Origin: Rhizobium sp. BK196
Lineage (GTDB): Bacteria; Pseudomonadota; Alphaproteobacteria; Rhizobiales; Rhizobiaceae
Direction of reading: 5' to 3'
Assembly (NCBI RefSeq): GCF_014193255.1
Contig: NZ_JACHZB010000011.1
Location: forward strand, 62,001-126,000
Length of the DNA stretch: 64,000 nt
Part shown: in pieces, positions 33,984-40,967 of the stretch
Layout of the letters: every line of letters starts with the position of its first letter
Position numbering within the stretch: position 1 is the stretch's first letter
Translations under genes and position numbers: made by a program
Notes under the pieces: generated by a model
Database searches by the model: none
What the model was told of the DNA's origin: nothing
The model's input: only the letters and a program-made list of their open reading frames with translations

Positions 33984-34003
33984 CGCCGCATTCGCATGCG
34001 GCG
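33984..34003 (+). terminator. Hairpin after the diguanylate cyclase gene
   Basis: CGCCGCAT (33984-33991) pairs with ATGCGGCG (33996-34003) around TCGC. TGTTCATTTTCCT lies a few bases further on. It separates convergent genes. Confidence 0.65.
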
Positions 34004-34032
34004 CTCGTGTTCATTTTCCTACCGATGTTTCT

Positions 34033-34854
34033 TCAGTTGCCGTCGATCTGCTGACCGATATAGGCGATTGCCTGCTGATAGACGGCTGCGGCATTCCAGC
34101 CCTGGATGGCGACGAAGTTCGGCTCACCCGGCTGGTAACCGGCGCCAGCACGCCAGCCGTGGCCCTTGAGGAAATTGGCAGTCGAGGCCAGCGCATCGGC
34201 GCGGGATCCGACCATATCGATGCGGCCGTCGCCGTCGCCGTCAGCGCCGTAGCGCACCACATTGCGCGGCAGGAACTGCGTCTGGCCGATTTCACCATGG
34301 GCAGCGCCTCGGGCTTGCGGGCTGAGATAGCCTTCCGAAACGAGCTGCAAGGCTGCATAAAGCTGGTCGGTGAAATATTCCGAACGGCGGCAGTCATAGG
34401 CAAGGGTAGAGACAGCGGACATCGTATGTTGGCTGCCCATATAGCTGCCGAAGCCGGTCTCCATGCCCCAGATGGCGATCAGCGGACCGGCCGGCACGCC
34501 GAAGCGTCGCTCGATCGAGGCGAAGAGAGCCTGATTGGCGGCTTTCATCGAACGGCCGCGGGAAATGACGGCGGCACCGCCGCGCTTCTTCATGAAAGCG
34601 TCGAAAGACAACTTGAAGCTCTTTTGGCCGCGGTCGGCTGAAATAGTCGGCCGGTTATAGCTGACATTGGCGAAGGCGCGGTTGAGAACCGACTGGCTTA
34701 CACCATTGGCTGCTGCCGTCTGCTTGAAATCGGCCACCCAGTCCTCGAAGCCGGCACTGGTATTGCCGCATTGTGCCCCTTGCGCGAACGCCGGTGCTGC
34801 ATGGAGGACGCCCATTGTCGCGGCGGCCGCCAGAATCAATTTTATCATGCGCAT
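34033..34854 (-). CDS. Periplasmic lytic murein transglycosylase (MltB family)
   Basis: A 273-residue soluble lytic transglycosylase, which cleaves peptidoglycan glycan strands to 1,6-anhydromuropeptides. A Sec signal peptide ends AAPAFA near residue 24. The catalytic segment is IWGMETGFGSYMG (general-acid Glu in ETG), followed by MSAVSTLAYDCRRSEYF and HGEIGQTQFLPRNVVRYG, the MltB hallmark. No C-terminal peptidoglycan-binding domain is present, so this is the short form. It is convergent with the diguanylate cyclase gene. Confidence 0.92.
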   Translation of the reverse strand: MRMIKLILAAAATMGVLHAAPAFAQGAQCGNTSAGFEDWVADFKQTAAANGVSQSVLNRAFANVSYNRPTISADRGQKSFKLSFDAFMKKRGGAAVISRGRSMKAANQALFASIERRFGVPAGPLIAIWGMETGFGSYMGSQHTMSAVSTLAYDCRRSEYFTDQLYAALQLVSEGYLSPQARGAAHGEIGQTQFLPRNVVRYGADGDGDGRIDMVGSRADALASTANFLKGHGWRAGAGYQPGEPNFVAIQGWNAAAVYQQAIAYIGQQIDGN

Positions 34855-34970
34855 TGAGAAACCCCGCTCTCGATCTGCATAGCTTTTAGCCGGGCAGGAG
34901 AATGCCAGCCACCGGCGATTTTGTCACGATCACCTTTTAGCGAGCGCTTATACGACGGTGTCTGCCCGAA

Positions 34971-34997
34971 AAAGCCCCGCTCGTCGAGCAGGGCTTT
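34971..34997. terminator. Hairpin terminator after asd
   Basis: AAAGCCC (34971-34977) pairs with GGGCTTT (34991-34997), with an inner stem GCTC/GAGC around GTC. It lies just beyond the asd stop codon on the minus strand, and the leftward reading ends in TTTTT. Confidence 0.8.
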
Positions 34998-35022
34998 AGC
35001 ATATTATGGTTTATAAATGGTA

Positions 35023-36057
35023 TCAGGCTGCCTGCTTGCGCGGCTTGACGAGGCCGCGATTAACGAGCAATTCGGCGATCTGGATGGCATTAAGAGCCGC
35101 ACCCTTGCGCAAATTATCGGAGACGACCCAAATGTTAAGGCCGTTTTCGACGGTCGCATCTTCCCGGATACGAGAGATATAGGTCGCGTCTTCGCCCGCG
35201 GATTCGTAAGGCGTGATGTAGCCGCCATCCTCGCGCTTGTCGATGACGAGGCAGCCCGGTGCGTCGCGCAGGATATCGCGGGCCTGGTCGGCAGTGATCT
35301 CGTTTTCGAATTCGATGTTGACCGATTCCGAATGACCGATGAAGACGGGAACGCGGACCGCGGTGCAGGTCACCTTGATCTTCGGATCCAGCATCTTTTT
35401 CGTTTCAGCCAAAACCTTCCACTCTTCCTTCGTGTAGCCGTCCTCCATGAAGGTGTCGATGTGCGGAATGACGTTGAAAGCGATGCGCTTGGTGAACTTC
35501 TTGTTCTCGATCGGGTCGGCAACGAAGACGGCGCGTGTCTGGTTGAAGAGTTCGTCCATGCCATCCTTGCCGGCGCCGGAAACCGACTGGTAAGTCGAGA
35601 CGACGACGCGCTTGATCTTGGCGAAGTCATGCAGCGGCTTCAGCGCGACGACGAGCTGGGCGGTCGAGCAGTTCGGATTGGCAATGATGTTACGCTTGGT
35701 GAAGAGCGAAATCGCGTCCGGGTTCACTTCCGGAACGATCAGCGGCACGTCGGCGTCGTAGCGCCAGGCCGAGGAATTATCGATGACGACGCAGCCCTGC
35801 TGGCCGATCTTCGGGGAGACGCGCTTGGAAACCTCGCCGCCGGCCGACATCAGGCAGATATCGGTGTCGGAGAAATCGTAGTTCTCCAGGTTCGAGACCT
35901 TCAGCGTCCGGTCGCCGTAGGAAACCTCGGTGCCCTGGGAGCGGGCGGAGGCGAGTGCGACGACTTCATCGGCCGGGAAACCACGCTCGGAGAGAATGTT
36001 GAGCATTTCGCGCCCGACATTTCCGGTCGCACCCGCGACTGCAACTTTGAAACCCAT
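35023..36057 (-). CDS. asd: Aspartate-semialdehyde dehydrogenase
   Basis: Asd reduces aspartyl phosphate to aspartate semialdehyde, the branch point to lysine/diaminopimelate, threonine and methionine. The 344-residue product starts with the NADP-binding VAVAGATGNVGREML. It has the catalytic cysteine in ANPNCSTAQLV (Cys130) and the block VVSTYQSVSGAGKDGMDEL. Length and start are standard. Upstream on the same strand lie a GC-rich hairpin (36131-36147) and a small open frame. Confidence 0.97.
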   Translation of the reverse strand: MGFKVAVAGATGNVGREMLNILSERGFPADEVVALASARSQGTEVSYGDRTLKVSNLENYDFSDTDICLMSAGGEVSKRVSPKIGQQGCVVIDNSSAWRYDADVPLIVPEVNPDAISLFTKRNIIANPNCSTAQLVVALKPLHDFAKIKRVVVSTYQSVSGAGKDGMDELFNQTRAVFVADPIENKKFTKRIAFNVIPHIDTFMEDGYTKEEWKVLAETKKMLDPKIKVTCTAVRVPVFIGHSESVNIEFENEITADQARDILRDAPGCLVIDKREDGGYITPYESAGEDATYISRIREDATVENGLNIWVVSDNLRKGAALNAIQIAELLVNRGLVKPRKQAA

Positions 36058-36169
36058 TTCTCAAGCTCTCTTTCTCTTCTCTCCTCTTGTCCGGTGAGGG
36101 GGGAAGCGCGACATCATCGCGACCTCCTGTCCCCGGCCGGGCCGGGGAGAGAGCGGCAGGCCAGAGACG

Positions 36170-36289
36170 TCAGACGGTTTTCGTCGTCGTTTTGGCCTTG
36201 GTTTTGGAAGAAACCGGAACGGCAAAATCCAGCCCGGCATTCTCTGCCAGGTTATTGCGCTCAGCGATGGCGTGCTCGTGGCGAACCAT
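36170..36289 (-). CDS. Small hypothetical protein (39 residues)
   Basis: A short open frame starting MVRHEHAIAERN and ending in a Lys/Thr-rich tail (KTKAKTTTKTV). The sequence AAGGA lies six bases before ATG 36289 on the minus strand, a good ribosome-binding site; an in-frame ATG at 36316 would add nine residues. It would be expressed toward asd, about 110 bp before it. I do not recognise a family. The N-terminal half looks coding-like and the basic tail could be a nucleic-acid or membrane contact, but function is unknown. Confidence 0.45.
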   Translation of the reverse strand: MVRHEHAIAERNNLAENAGLDFAVPVSSKTKAKTTTKTV

Positions 36290-36451
36290 GGATATTCCTT
36301 TTCCGTCGTTGCTCATAAAAGGTTTTCCACAGGAGTCAAGGTGTTTGCGTGCGCGATGAGAAGAGGGGAAGGGTACTGCAGCGCTGCGGTGTTTCGTCAT
36401 CCGTCTGTCACTGCCGGGGGGTATTTCCGAGCAGTTGCAACGACTGCAACG

Positions 36452-36467
36452 AAAAACGGGGGTTTTT
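36452..36467 (+). promoter_or_regulatory. Hairpin with G-rich loop just before the alkaline-phosphatase start
   Basis: AAAAAC (36452-36457) pairs with GTTTTT (36462-36467) around GGGG. ATG 36470 starts two bases later. The G-rich loop is the only candidate Shine-Dalgarno sequence, so folding could present or hide it. Confidence 0.4.
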
Positions 36468-36469
36468 CC

Positions 36470-38224
36470 ATGCGTATGCTTCTCGCCGCTTTCGCGGCCA
36501 CCACGATTCTAGCCGGCGCCGCGCAGGCAGCTTCGGTCTATCCGCTTGATCGCGCTACGATTCTTGTCGGTTCGCCGTTCGATTTCAAGGTCGAGCTCAG
36601 CAAGCAGGTCAAGCCGGAAGACGTGAAAATCACGGTCAATGGCCAGGATTACAAGACCGTCCTCGGCGGCGAGGCACAGTTCGTCGAGCTGGAAAAGGGC
36701 AAGGAAGACAAGGCTCTCGGTTCCGCTCTCCTGCTGCGTGGCCTAAAGATTTCCGCTCCGGGCGCTTACAAGGTCGAGATCGCCGCCGGCGACGAAACGA
36801 AGTCCGTGACCTGGAACGTCTACGACACGGCGGCCCAGCCGAAGGCAAAGAACATCATCTTCCTGCTCGGCGACGGGCTTTCCGTCGCGCACCGCACGGC
36901 TGCCCGCATCATGTCCAAGGGCATGACGGAAGGCAAAGCGAATGGCCGCCTGAACATGGACGACCTCGATCATATGGCGTTCATCGGAACGTCGGCGACG
37001 AATGCCGTTTCCACGGACTCGGCAAATACCATGTCGGCCTTCATGACGGGCCACAAGACGGCCGTCAACGCGATCGGCGTTTACGCAGATCGCACGCCGT
37101 CCTCGCTCGATGATCCGCGCGTCGAAACCTTCGCAGAAGCCGTTCGCCGCATGACGAAAAAATCGGTCGGCATCGTTGCGACGGCTGAAGTCGAAGACGC
37201 TACGCCGGCTGCCGTCGTTTCCCATACCCGCAACCGCAGCGACAAGGCCGACATCGTCGGCATGTTGCTCGACGTCAAGCCGGAAGTCCTCCTTGGCGGC
37301 GGCTCAGCCTATTTTCTCGGCAAAGAGGTTGCCGGTTCCAAGCGCAAGGACAATCAGGATTACATCAAGCTGTTCCAGGACGCCGGCTACAAGCTCGCGA
37401 CGGACAAGAATGAGCTCGCAGCCAATGCATCGGCTGAAGGCAATCTCCTCGGTCTTTTCCACACCGGCAATATGGACGTCACGCTTGATCGCGAATTCCT
37501 GAAAAAGGGCACTGTCGAGAAGTTCCCGAACCAGCCGGGCCTCGTCGACATGACGAAGGTCGCGCTCGATCGTCTGTCCAAGAATCCTGATGGTTTCTTC
37601 CTGATGGTGGAAGGGTCCTCGATCGATAAGATGTCCCATCCGCTCGATTGGGACCGCGCCGTCGTCGACACTATCGAATTCGACAAGGCGATCGGCGTAG
37701 CCCGCGAATTCCAGAAGGCCCATCCGGACACGCTGATCGTCGTCACCGGTGACCACACGCATGGCGTTTCCATCATCGGCACGGTCGATGACGAAAAGCC
37801 GGGCACGGAAATGCGCGAAAAGGTCGGCACTTATGCCGAAGCCGGTTTCCCCAACTACAAGGACGAAAACGGCGACGGTTATCCCGACAAGATCGACGTC
37901 AGCCGCCGCCTGTTCCTGAGCGCCAACAACGGCCCTGACCACTACGAGACCTTCCGTCCGAAGCTCGAAGGCCCGTTCGTTCCGGCGATCCAGAACGAAA
38001 AGAAGGAATATGTCGCCAACGAACAGTATAAGGATGTTCCCGGCGCGGTCTTCGTTCAGGGCAATCTTCCGAAGAGCAGCGAGAGCGGCGTCCATGCTGT
38101 AGACGATGTCGTGCTGCAGTCGGCCGGTCCGGGCGCTGAAGGCTTCCATGGCTATATGGAACAGAGCGATGTCTACCGCGTGCTGGCAGATACCTTCGCT
38201 CTCGGCGCCAAGCAGACCAACTGA
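36470..38224 (+). CDS. Exported alkaline phosphatase family protein
   Basis: A 584-residue protein of the PhoA-type alkaline phosphatase superfamily. A signal peptide (RMLLAAFAATTILAGAAQA, cleavage near residue 20) is followed by an added N-terminal beta domain of about 100 residues (STLVG-like region ATILVGSPFDFKVELSK). The catalytic core has FLLGDGLSVAHRTAARIM for the first metal site, nucleophile Ser184 in STDSANTMSAFMTGHKT, VEGSSIDKMSHPLDWD and VVTGDHTHGVS. A phosphomonoesterase or phosphodiesterase needing zinc is expected; the substrate is unknown. ATG 36470 gives a clean signal peptide. A terminator separates it from the following metal-related unit, so co-regulation is possible but not shown. 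Confidence 0.9.
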   Translation: MRMLLAAFAATTILAGAAQAASVYPLDRATILVGSPFDFKVELSKQVKPEDVKITVNGQDYKTVLGGEAQFVELEKGKEDKALGSALLLRGLKISAPGAYKVEIAAGDETKSVTWNVYDTAAQPKAKNIIFLLGDGLSVAHRTAARIMSKGMTEGKANGRLNMDDLDHMAFIGTSATNAVSTDSANTMSAFMTGHKTAVNAIGVYADRTPSSLDDPRVETFAEAVRRMTKKSVGIVATAEVEDATPAAVVSHTRNRSDKADIVGMLLDVKPEVLLGGGSAYFLGKEVAGSKRKDNQDYIKLFQDAGYKLATDKNELAANASAEGNLLGLFHTGNMDVTLDREFLKKGTVEKFPNQPGLVDMTKVALDRLSKNPDGFFLMVEGSSIDKMSHPLDWDRAVVDTIEFDKAIGVAREFQKAHPDTLIVVTGDHTHGVSIIGTVDDEKPGTEMREKVGTYAEAGFPNYKDENGDGYPDKIDVSRRLFLSANNGPDHYETFRPKLEGPFVPAIQNEKKEYVANEQYKDVPGAVFVQGNLPKSSESGVHAVDDVVLQSAGPGAEGFHGYMEQSDVYRVLADTFALGAKQTN

Positions 38225-38275
38225 TCCCGAGCTGATCCGAAGGCCCGGGCCGGCCTTGCCTCTTTCATCGATCAT

Positions 38276-38302
38276 AATCCCGGCCGCCCGACGGCCGGGA
38301 TT
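38276..38302 (+). terminator. Strong hairpin after the alkaline-phosphatase gene
   Basis: AATCCCGGCCG (38276-38286) pairs perfectly with CGGCCGGGATT (38292-38302) around CCCGA, followed by TTGGTT. A second, weaker hairpin (AAGGCC 38240-38245 with GGCCTT 38252-38257) lies just before it. The start of the next gene is only 18 bp beyond, so it may attenuate rather than fully stop transcription. Confidence 0.7.
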
Positions 38303-38320
38303 TGGTTCCTGGAGATCGCC

Positions 38321-38782
38321 ATGGAAAAATTTTCTTCGTCGCAGCTCAGCAGACGCCGGCTGATGGCCGCGGCCGTTATGCTTCCCTTCACCACGTCCCT
38401 TGTTCGTGCTGCCGATACTTCACTCACCTTTAACGAGCTCTACGGCAAGTTCGGTGTGCTCGGGCTCGAATTCTCCGACAAGGTGAAAGCGCTTGCCGGT
38501 AAGGACATCAGCATGAAGGGCTTCATGGCTCCGCCGCTGAAGGCGGAGGCGCAATTCTTCGTGCTGACTGAAGTGCCGATGTCGCTCTGCCCGTTCTGTT
38601 CGTCGGATGCCGACTGGCCTGACAATATCGTCGTCGTTTATCTCGGGGAAAAGCAGACTTTCGTACAGCCGAGCCAGACGATCGAGGTGCGTGGCAAACT
38701 GGAATATGGATCCTGGCAGGATCCTGAAACCGGCTTTGTGAGCCTGCTGCGTATCCGCCAGGCTGAATATTCCAGCGTCTGA
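38321..38782 (+). CDS. Tat-exported DUF3299-like protein with CPFC motif
   Basis: A 153-residue protein with a twin-arginine signal (SRRRLMAAAVMLPFTTSLVRA, cleavage near residue 30) and a small domain resembling DUF3299: VKALAGKDISMKGFMAPPLK, then VPMSLCPFCSSDADWPDN. The two cysteines of CPFC (90 and 93) suggest a metal- or thiol-binding site. It is the first gene of a tight unit with an ABC ATPase (6 bp downstream) and a permease whose periplasmic part is His-rich. I propose a periplasmic partner of that transporter in transition-metal handling (inference from context and motifs). Confidence 0.75.
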   Translation: MEKFSSSQLSRRRLMAAAVMLPFTTSLVRAADTSLTFNELYGKFGVLGLEFSDKVKALAGKDISMKGFMAPPLKAEAQFFVLTEVPMSLCPFCSSDADWPDNIVVVYLGEKQTFVQPSQTIEVRGKLEYGSWQDPETGFVSLLRIRQAEYSSV

Positions 38783-38788
38783 GTATCG

Positions 38789-39478
38789 ATGCTAGATCTT
38801 GAAATCGAACATCTGGCCATGACGTTTCCCGGTCTTTCGGCGCCTGCGCTCGCCATCGATAATCTATCGATTGCTGCCGGCAGCCGTGTCGTGGTTACCG
38901 GCGCCTCGGGCTCCGGCAAAAGTACCTTCGTCAACCTCGTCACCGGATTGGAGCGGGTTCGCGAAGGCCGCGTCCGTTGGAATGGCGAAGATATTGCCGC
39001 ACTCTCCGAAGGTCGCCGTGACCGCTTCCGCGCCGCCAATATCGGACTGGTCATGCAGGAGTTTCATCTTTTTCCTGGGCTTTCGGCGGTCGAAAACGTG
39101 CTGTTGCCCGCGCGTCTTGCCCGTGCTGCCACATCGGCGGTCATCGAACGTGCCCATAATCTTCTCGAGATCGCTGGCGTCGGCCGTACTTGGCAGAAGA
39201 TCGAGACTATGTCGCGCGGCGAAATGCAGCGTGTGGCCATCGCTCGGGCACTGTTGCGCAGGCCCGGCGTCATCGTCGCCGACGAACCGACCGCCAGCCT
39301 CGATGCGGAAAGCGGCGATGCGGTCGGTGATCTGCTGCTCGATCTTGCCGCGACCGAAGGCAGCACCCTGATCGTCGTGTCGCACGATCCTCGCATTGTC
39401 GGCCGCCTCGATCGTCGCCTGATATTTCAGTCCGGCCATATCGTCGAGGATTCTACCATCAAGGGAGCGGCCGCATGA
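38789..39478 (+). CDS. ABC transporter ATP-binding protein, LolD/MacB-like
   Basis: A 229-residue ATPase with Walker A GASGSGKST (38-46), a Q-loop in GLVMQEFHLFPGLSAVENVL, signature SRGEMQRVAIARAL (Met where Q is common), Walker B VIVADEPTASLDAE and a switch His in VVSHD. The GLVMQEFHLFPGLSAVENVL block places it with the LolD/MacB/FtsE group, whose transporters work by mechanotransmission rather than by moving substrate across the membrane. It follows the CPFC protein by 6 bp and overlaps the permease start by 4 bp (ATGA). Confidence 0.92.
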   Translation: MLDLEIEHLAMTFPGLSAPALAIDNLSIAAGSRVVVTGASGSGKSTFVNLVTGLERVREGRVRWNGEDIAALSEGRRDRFRAANIGLVMQEFHLFPGLSAVENVLLPARLARAATSAVIERAHNLLEIAGVGRTWQKIETMSRGEMQRVAIARALLRRPGVIVADEPTASLDAESGDAVGDLLLDLAATEGSTLIVVSHDPRIVGRLDRRLIFQSGHIVEDSTIKGAAA

Positions 39479-40758
39479 TCCGCTTCATCTTCGCAGATCT
39501 GCGCCGCTTGTGGGCTGGTTCCGTCGTTGTCGTGCTGCTGGTGGCGCTTGCGACGGCGCTCGGCGTATCCGTCATTCTGCAGGAACGGGCTCTGCGTCTC
39601 GGCAGTGCGCGGGCGGCAGACAAGTTCGATCTCGTCATAGGCGCTGGCGGCAGCGAGACCCAGCTTGTGCTCTCATCCGTTTTCCTGCAGCCGTCCGCAC
39701 TGCCGCTGATGTCCGGCGCCGTCCTGGCCAAGCTTGCCGCCGATCCGCGCGTGGAATGGGCTGCTCCCGTCGGCTTTGGCGATTCCTTCGCGGGCTATCC
39801 GATCGTCGGCACGACGAGGGTGTTGACGGAAACGATTTCCGGCGGCCTTTCGGAAGGCCGGGCGTTCGCCAGTGAGGGCGAGGCTGTCATCGGCGCGAGC
39901 GTCGACCTTGCCATCGGCAGCGAAATCAAGCCGATGCACGGCACAATCGAAACCGGCGGCCATACCCATACGGAACTTGCCTATCACGTGATCGGGCGCC
40001 TGCAGCCGACGGGAGCAGCTTGGGACCGCGCCATTCTCGTTCCGATCCAGGCCGTCTGGCATATTCACAGACTGGAAGCTGCCGAAGAGCATGAGCACGA
40101 CCACGCCGCGGAGGCCGATCATCATGAGGAAGCCGCACACGTGGAAAGCGCGCATGAGGATGTCGACCCTCATGCGGAGCCCGACCCTCATGCCGGCCTG
40201 AACGAGAGGTGGACCGCGGAAACGCCCGGCCTTCCGGCCATCCTCGTCAAGCCGAAGACGATTGCCGATGCCTACAGGCTGCGGCAGGACTATCGCAACG
40301 GCGCGACGATTGCCGTCTTTCCCGGCGAGGTGCTGACCAATCTCTATGCGACGCTCGGCGATGCCAAGCAGATTCTCGTTGCCGTCGCCTCCGGCGCGCA
40401 GGTGCTCGTTGCCGCCTCGCTGATCCTCGTGACCGTTATCCATATCGGCCAGCGTCGGCGGCAGATCGGCGCGCTCCGCGCCTTCGGTGCTCCACGCGGC
40501 GCGATCTTCGGCATTGTCTGGCTGGAATTATTTATCCTCGTCGCTGTCGGAATAGCGCTCGGTTTTACACTCGGTTATGGCGCAGCACGCATTCTTTCCG
40601 GCTTCTTCTCGCAAAGCAGCGGCGTCAACCTGCCTGTCGGCTTCGCACCCGAAGACGGAACGCTTGCGATGATCTTTCTCGCCTTCGCTGCTGTCCTCGC
40701 TGCCTTGCCGGCGGTGCTCGCCTACCGACAGTCTCCGGCCCAGGCTTTGCGGGGATGA
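39475..40758 (+). CDS. FtsX/MacB-like ABC permease with histidine-rich periplasmic stretch
   Basis: A 427-residue permease with one N-terminal membrane segment (about 13-35), a large periplasmic part, and three C-terminal segments (about 298-320, 342-370, 390-415). It has the FtsX-type block IGQRRRQIGALRAFGAPRGAIF. Residues 196-240 are strongly histidine- and acid-rich, with eleven His (for example EEHEHDHAAEADHHEEAAHV), and GGHTHTE lies at 161-167. Such stretches bind Zn, Cu or Ni. Together with the CPFC protein and the LolD-like ATPase this suggests a zinc-related envelope system, recalling the zinc-regulated zrg loci of vibrios (recalled from memory, similarity not tested). Confidence 0.88.
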   Translation: MIRFIFADLRRLWAGSVVVVLLVALATALGVSVILQERALRLGSARAADKFDLVIGAGGSETQLVLSSVFLQPSALPLMSGAVLAKLAADPRVEWAAPVGFGDSFAGYPIVGTTRVLTETISGGLSEGRAFASEGEAVIGASVDLAIGSEIKPMHGTIETGGHTHTELAYHVIGRLQPTGAAWDRAILVPIQAVWHIHRLEAAEEHEHDHAAEADHHEEAAHVESAHEDVDPHAEPDPHAGLNERWTAETPGLPAILVKPKTIADAYRLRQDYRNGATIAVFPGEVLTNLYATLGDAKQILVAVASGAQVLVAASLILVTVIHIGQRRRQIGALRAFGAPRGAIFGIVWLELFILVAVGIALGFTLGYGAARILSGFFSQSSGVNLPVGFAPEDGTLAMIFLAFAAVLAALPAVLAYRQSPAQALRG

Positions 40759-40967
40759 TGATTGCGGCGTGCCATGCCTGCTCCGCCATGGCAGGAGCCA
40801 TGCTGCGACAATTCGCGCGCAAAATTAGACTAAAGTCATAATCCCAAAGCATCCCTCTTTCTGACGCGTCTTTTCTGTCAAACTCTTGTCAGGCGTGTCG
40901 CGGCCAGGGATGTGCTTCGAGGAGAGTAGGCCGCGACCGTTGCTCATCACTCTGTGGAGGACAGACA

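Larger units (their letters stand above)
36058..36469. other. 412-bp region between asd and the alkaline-phosphatase gene
   Basis: The asd side is purine/pyrimidine-skewed and contains a strong hairpin, CCCCGGC (36131-36137) with GCCGGGG (36141-36147), in the presumed asd leader. One small open frame lies at 36170-36289 (minus). The phosphatase side has a tandem repeat of TGCAACGA (36436-36443 and 36445-36452) and a hairpin over the ribosome-binding region. A single CTGTCA near 36405 is not enough for a Pho box. Confidence 0.5.

Noticed and set aside
36400..36425. Possible Pho box before the alkaline-phosphatase gene
   Set aside because: Only one CTGTCA half is present; a Pho box needs two direct repeats with 4-bp spacing.
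39983..39996. CACGTG palindrome in the permease gene
   Set aside because: The flanks (TAT/ATC) do not match parS; only the central six bases agree.
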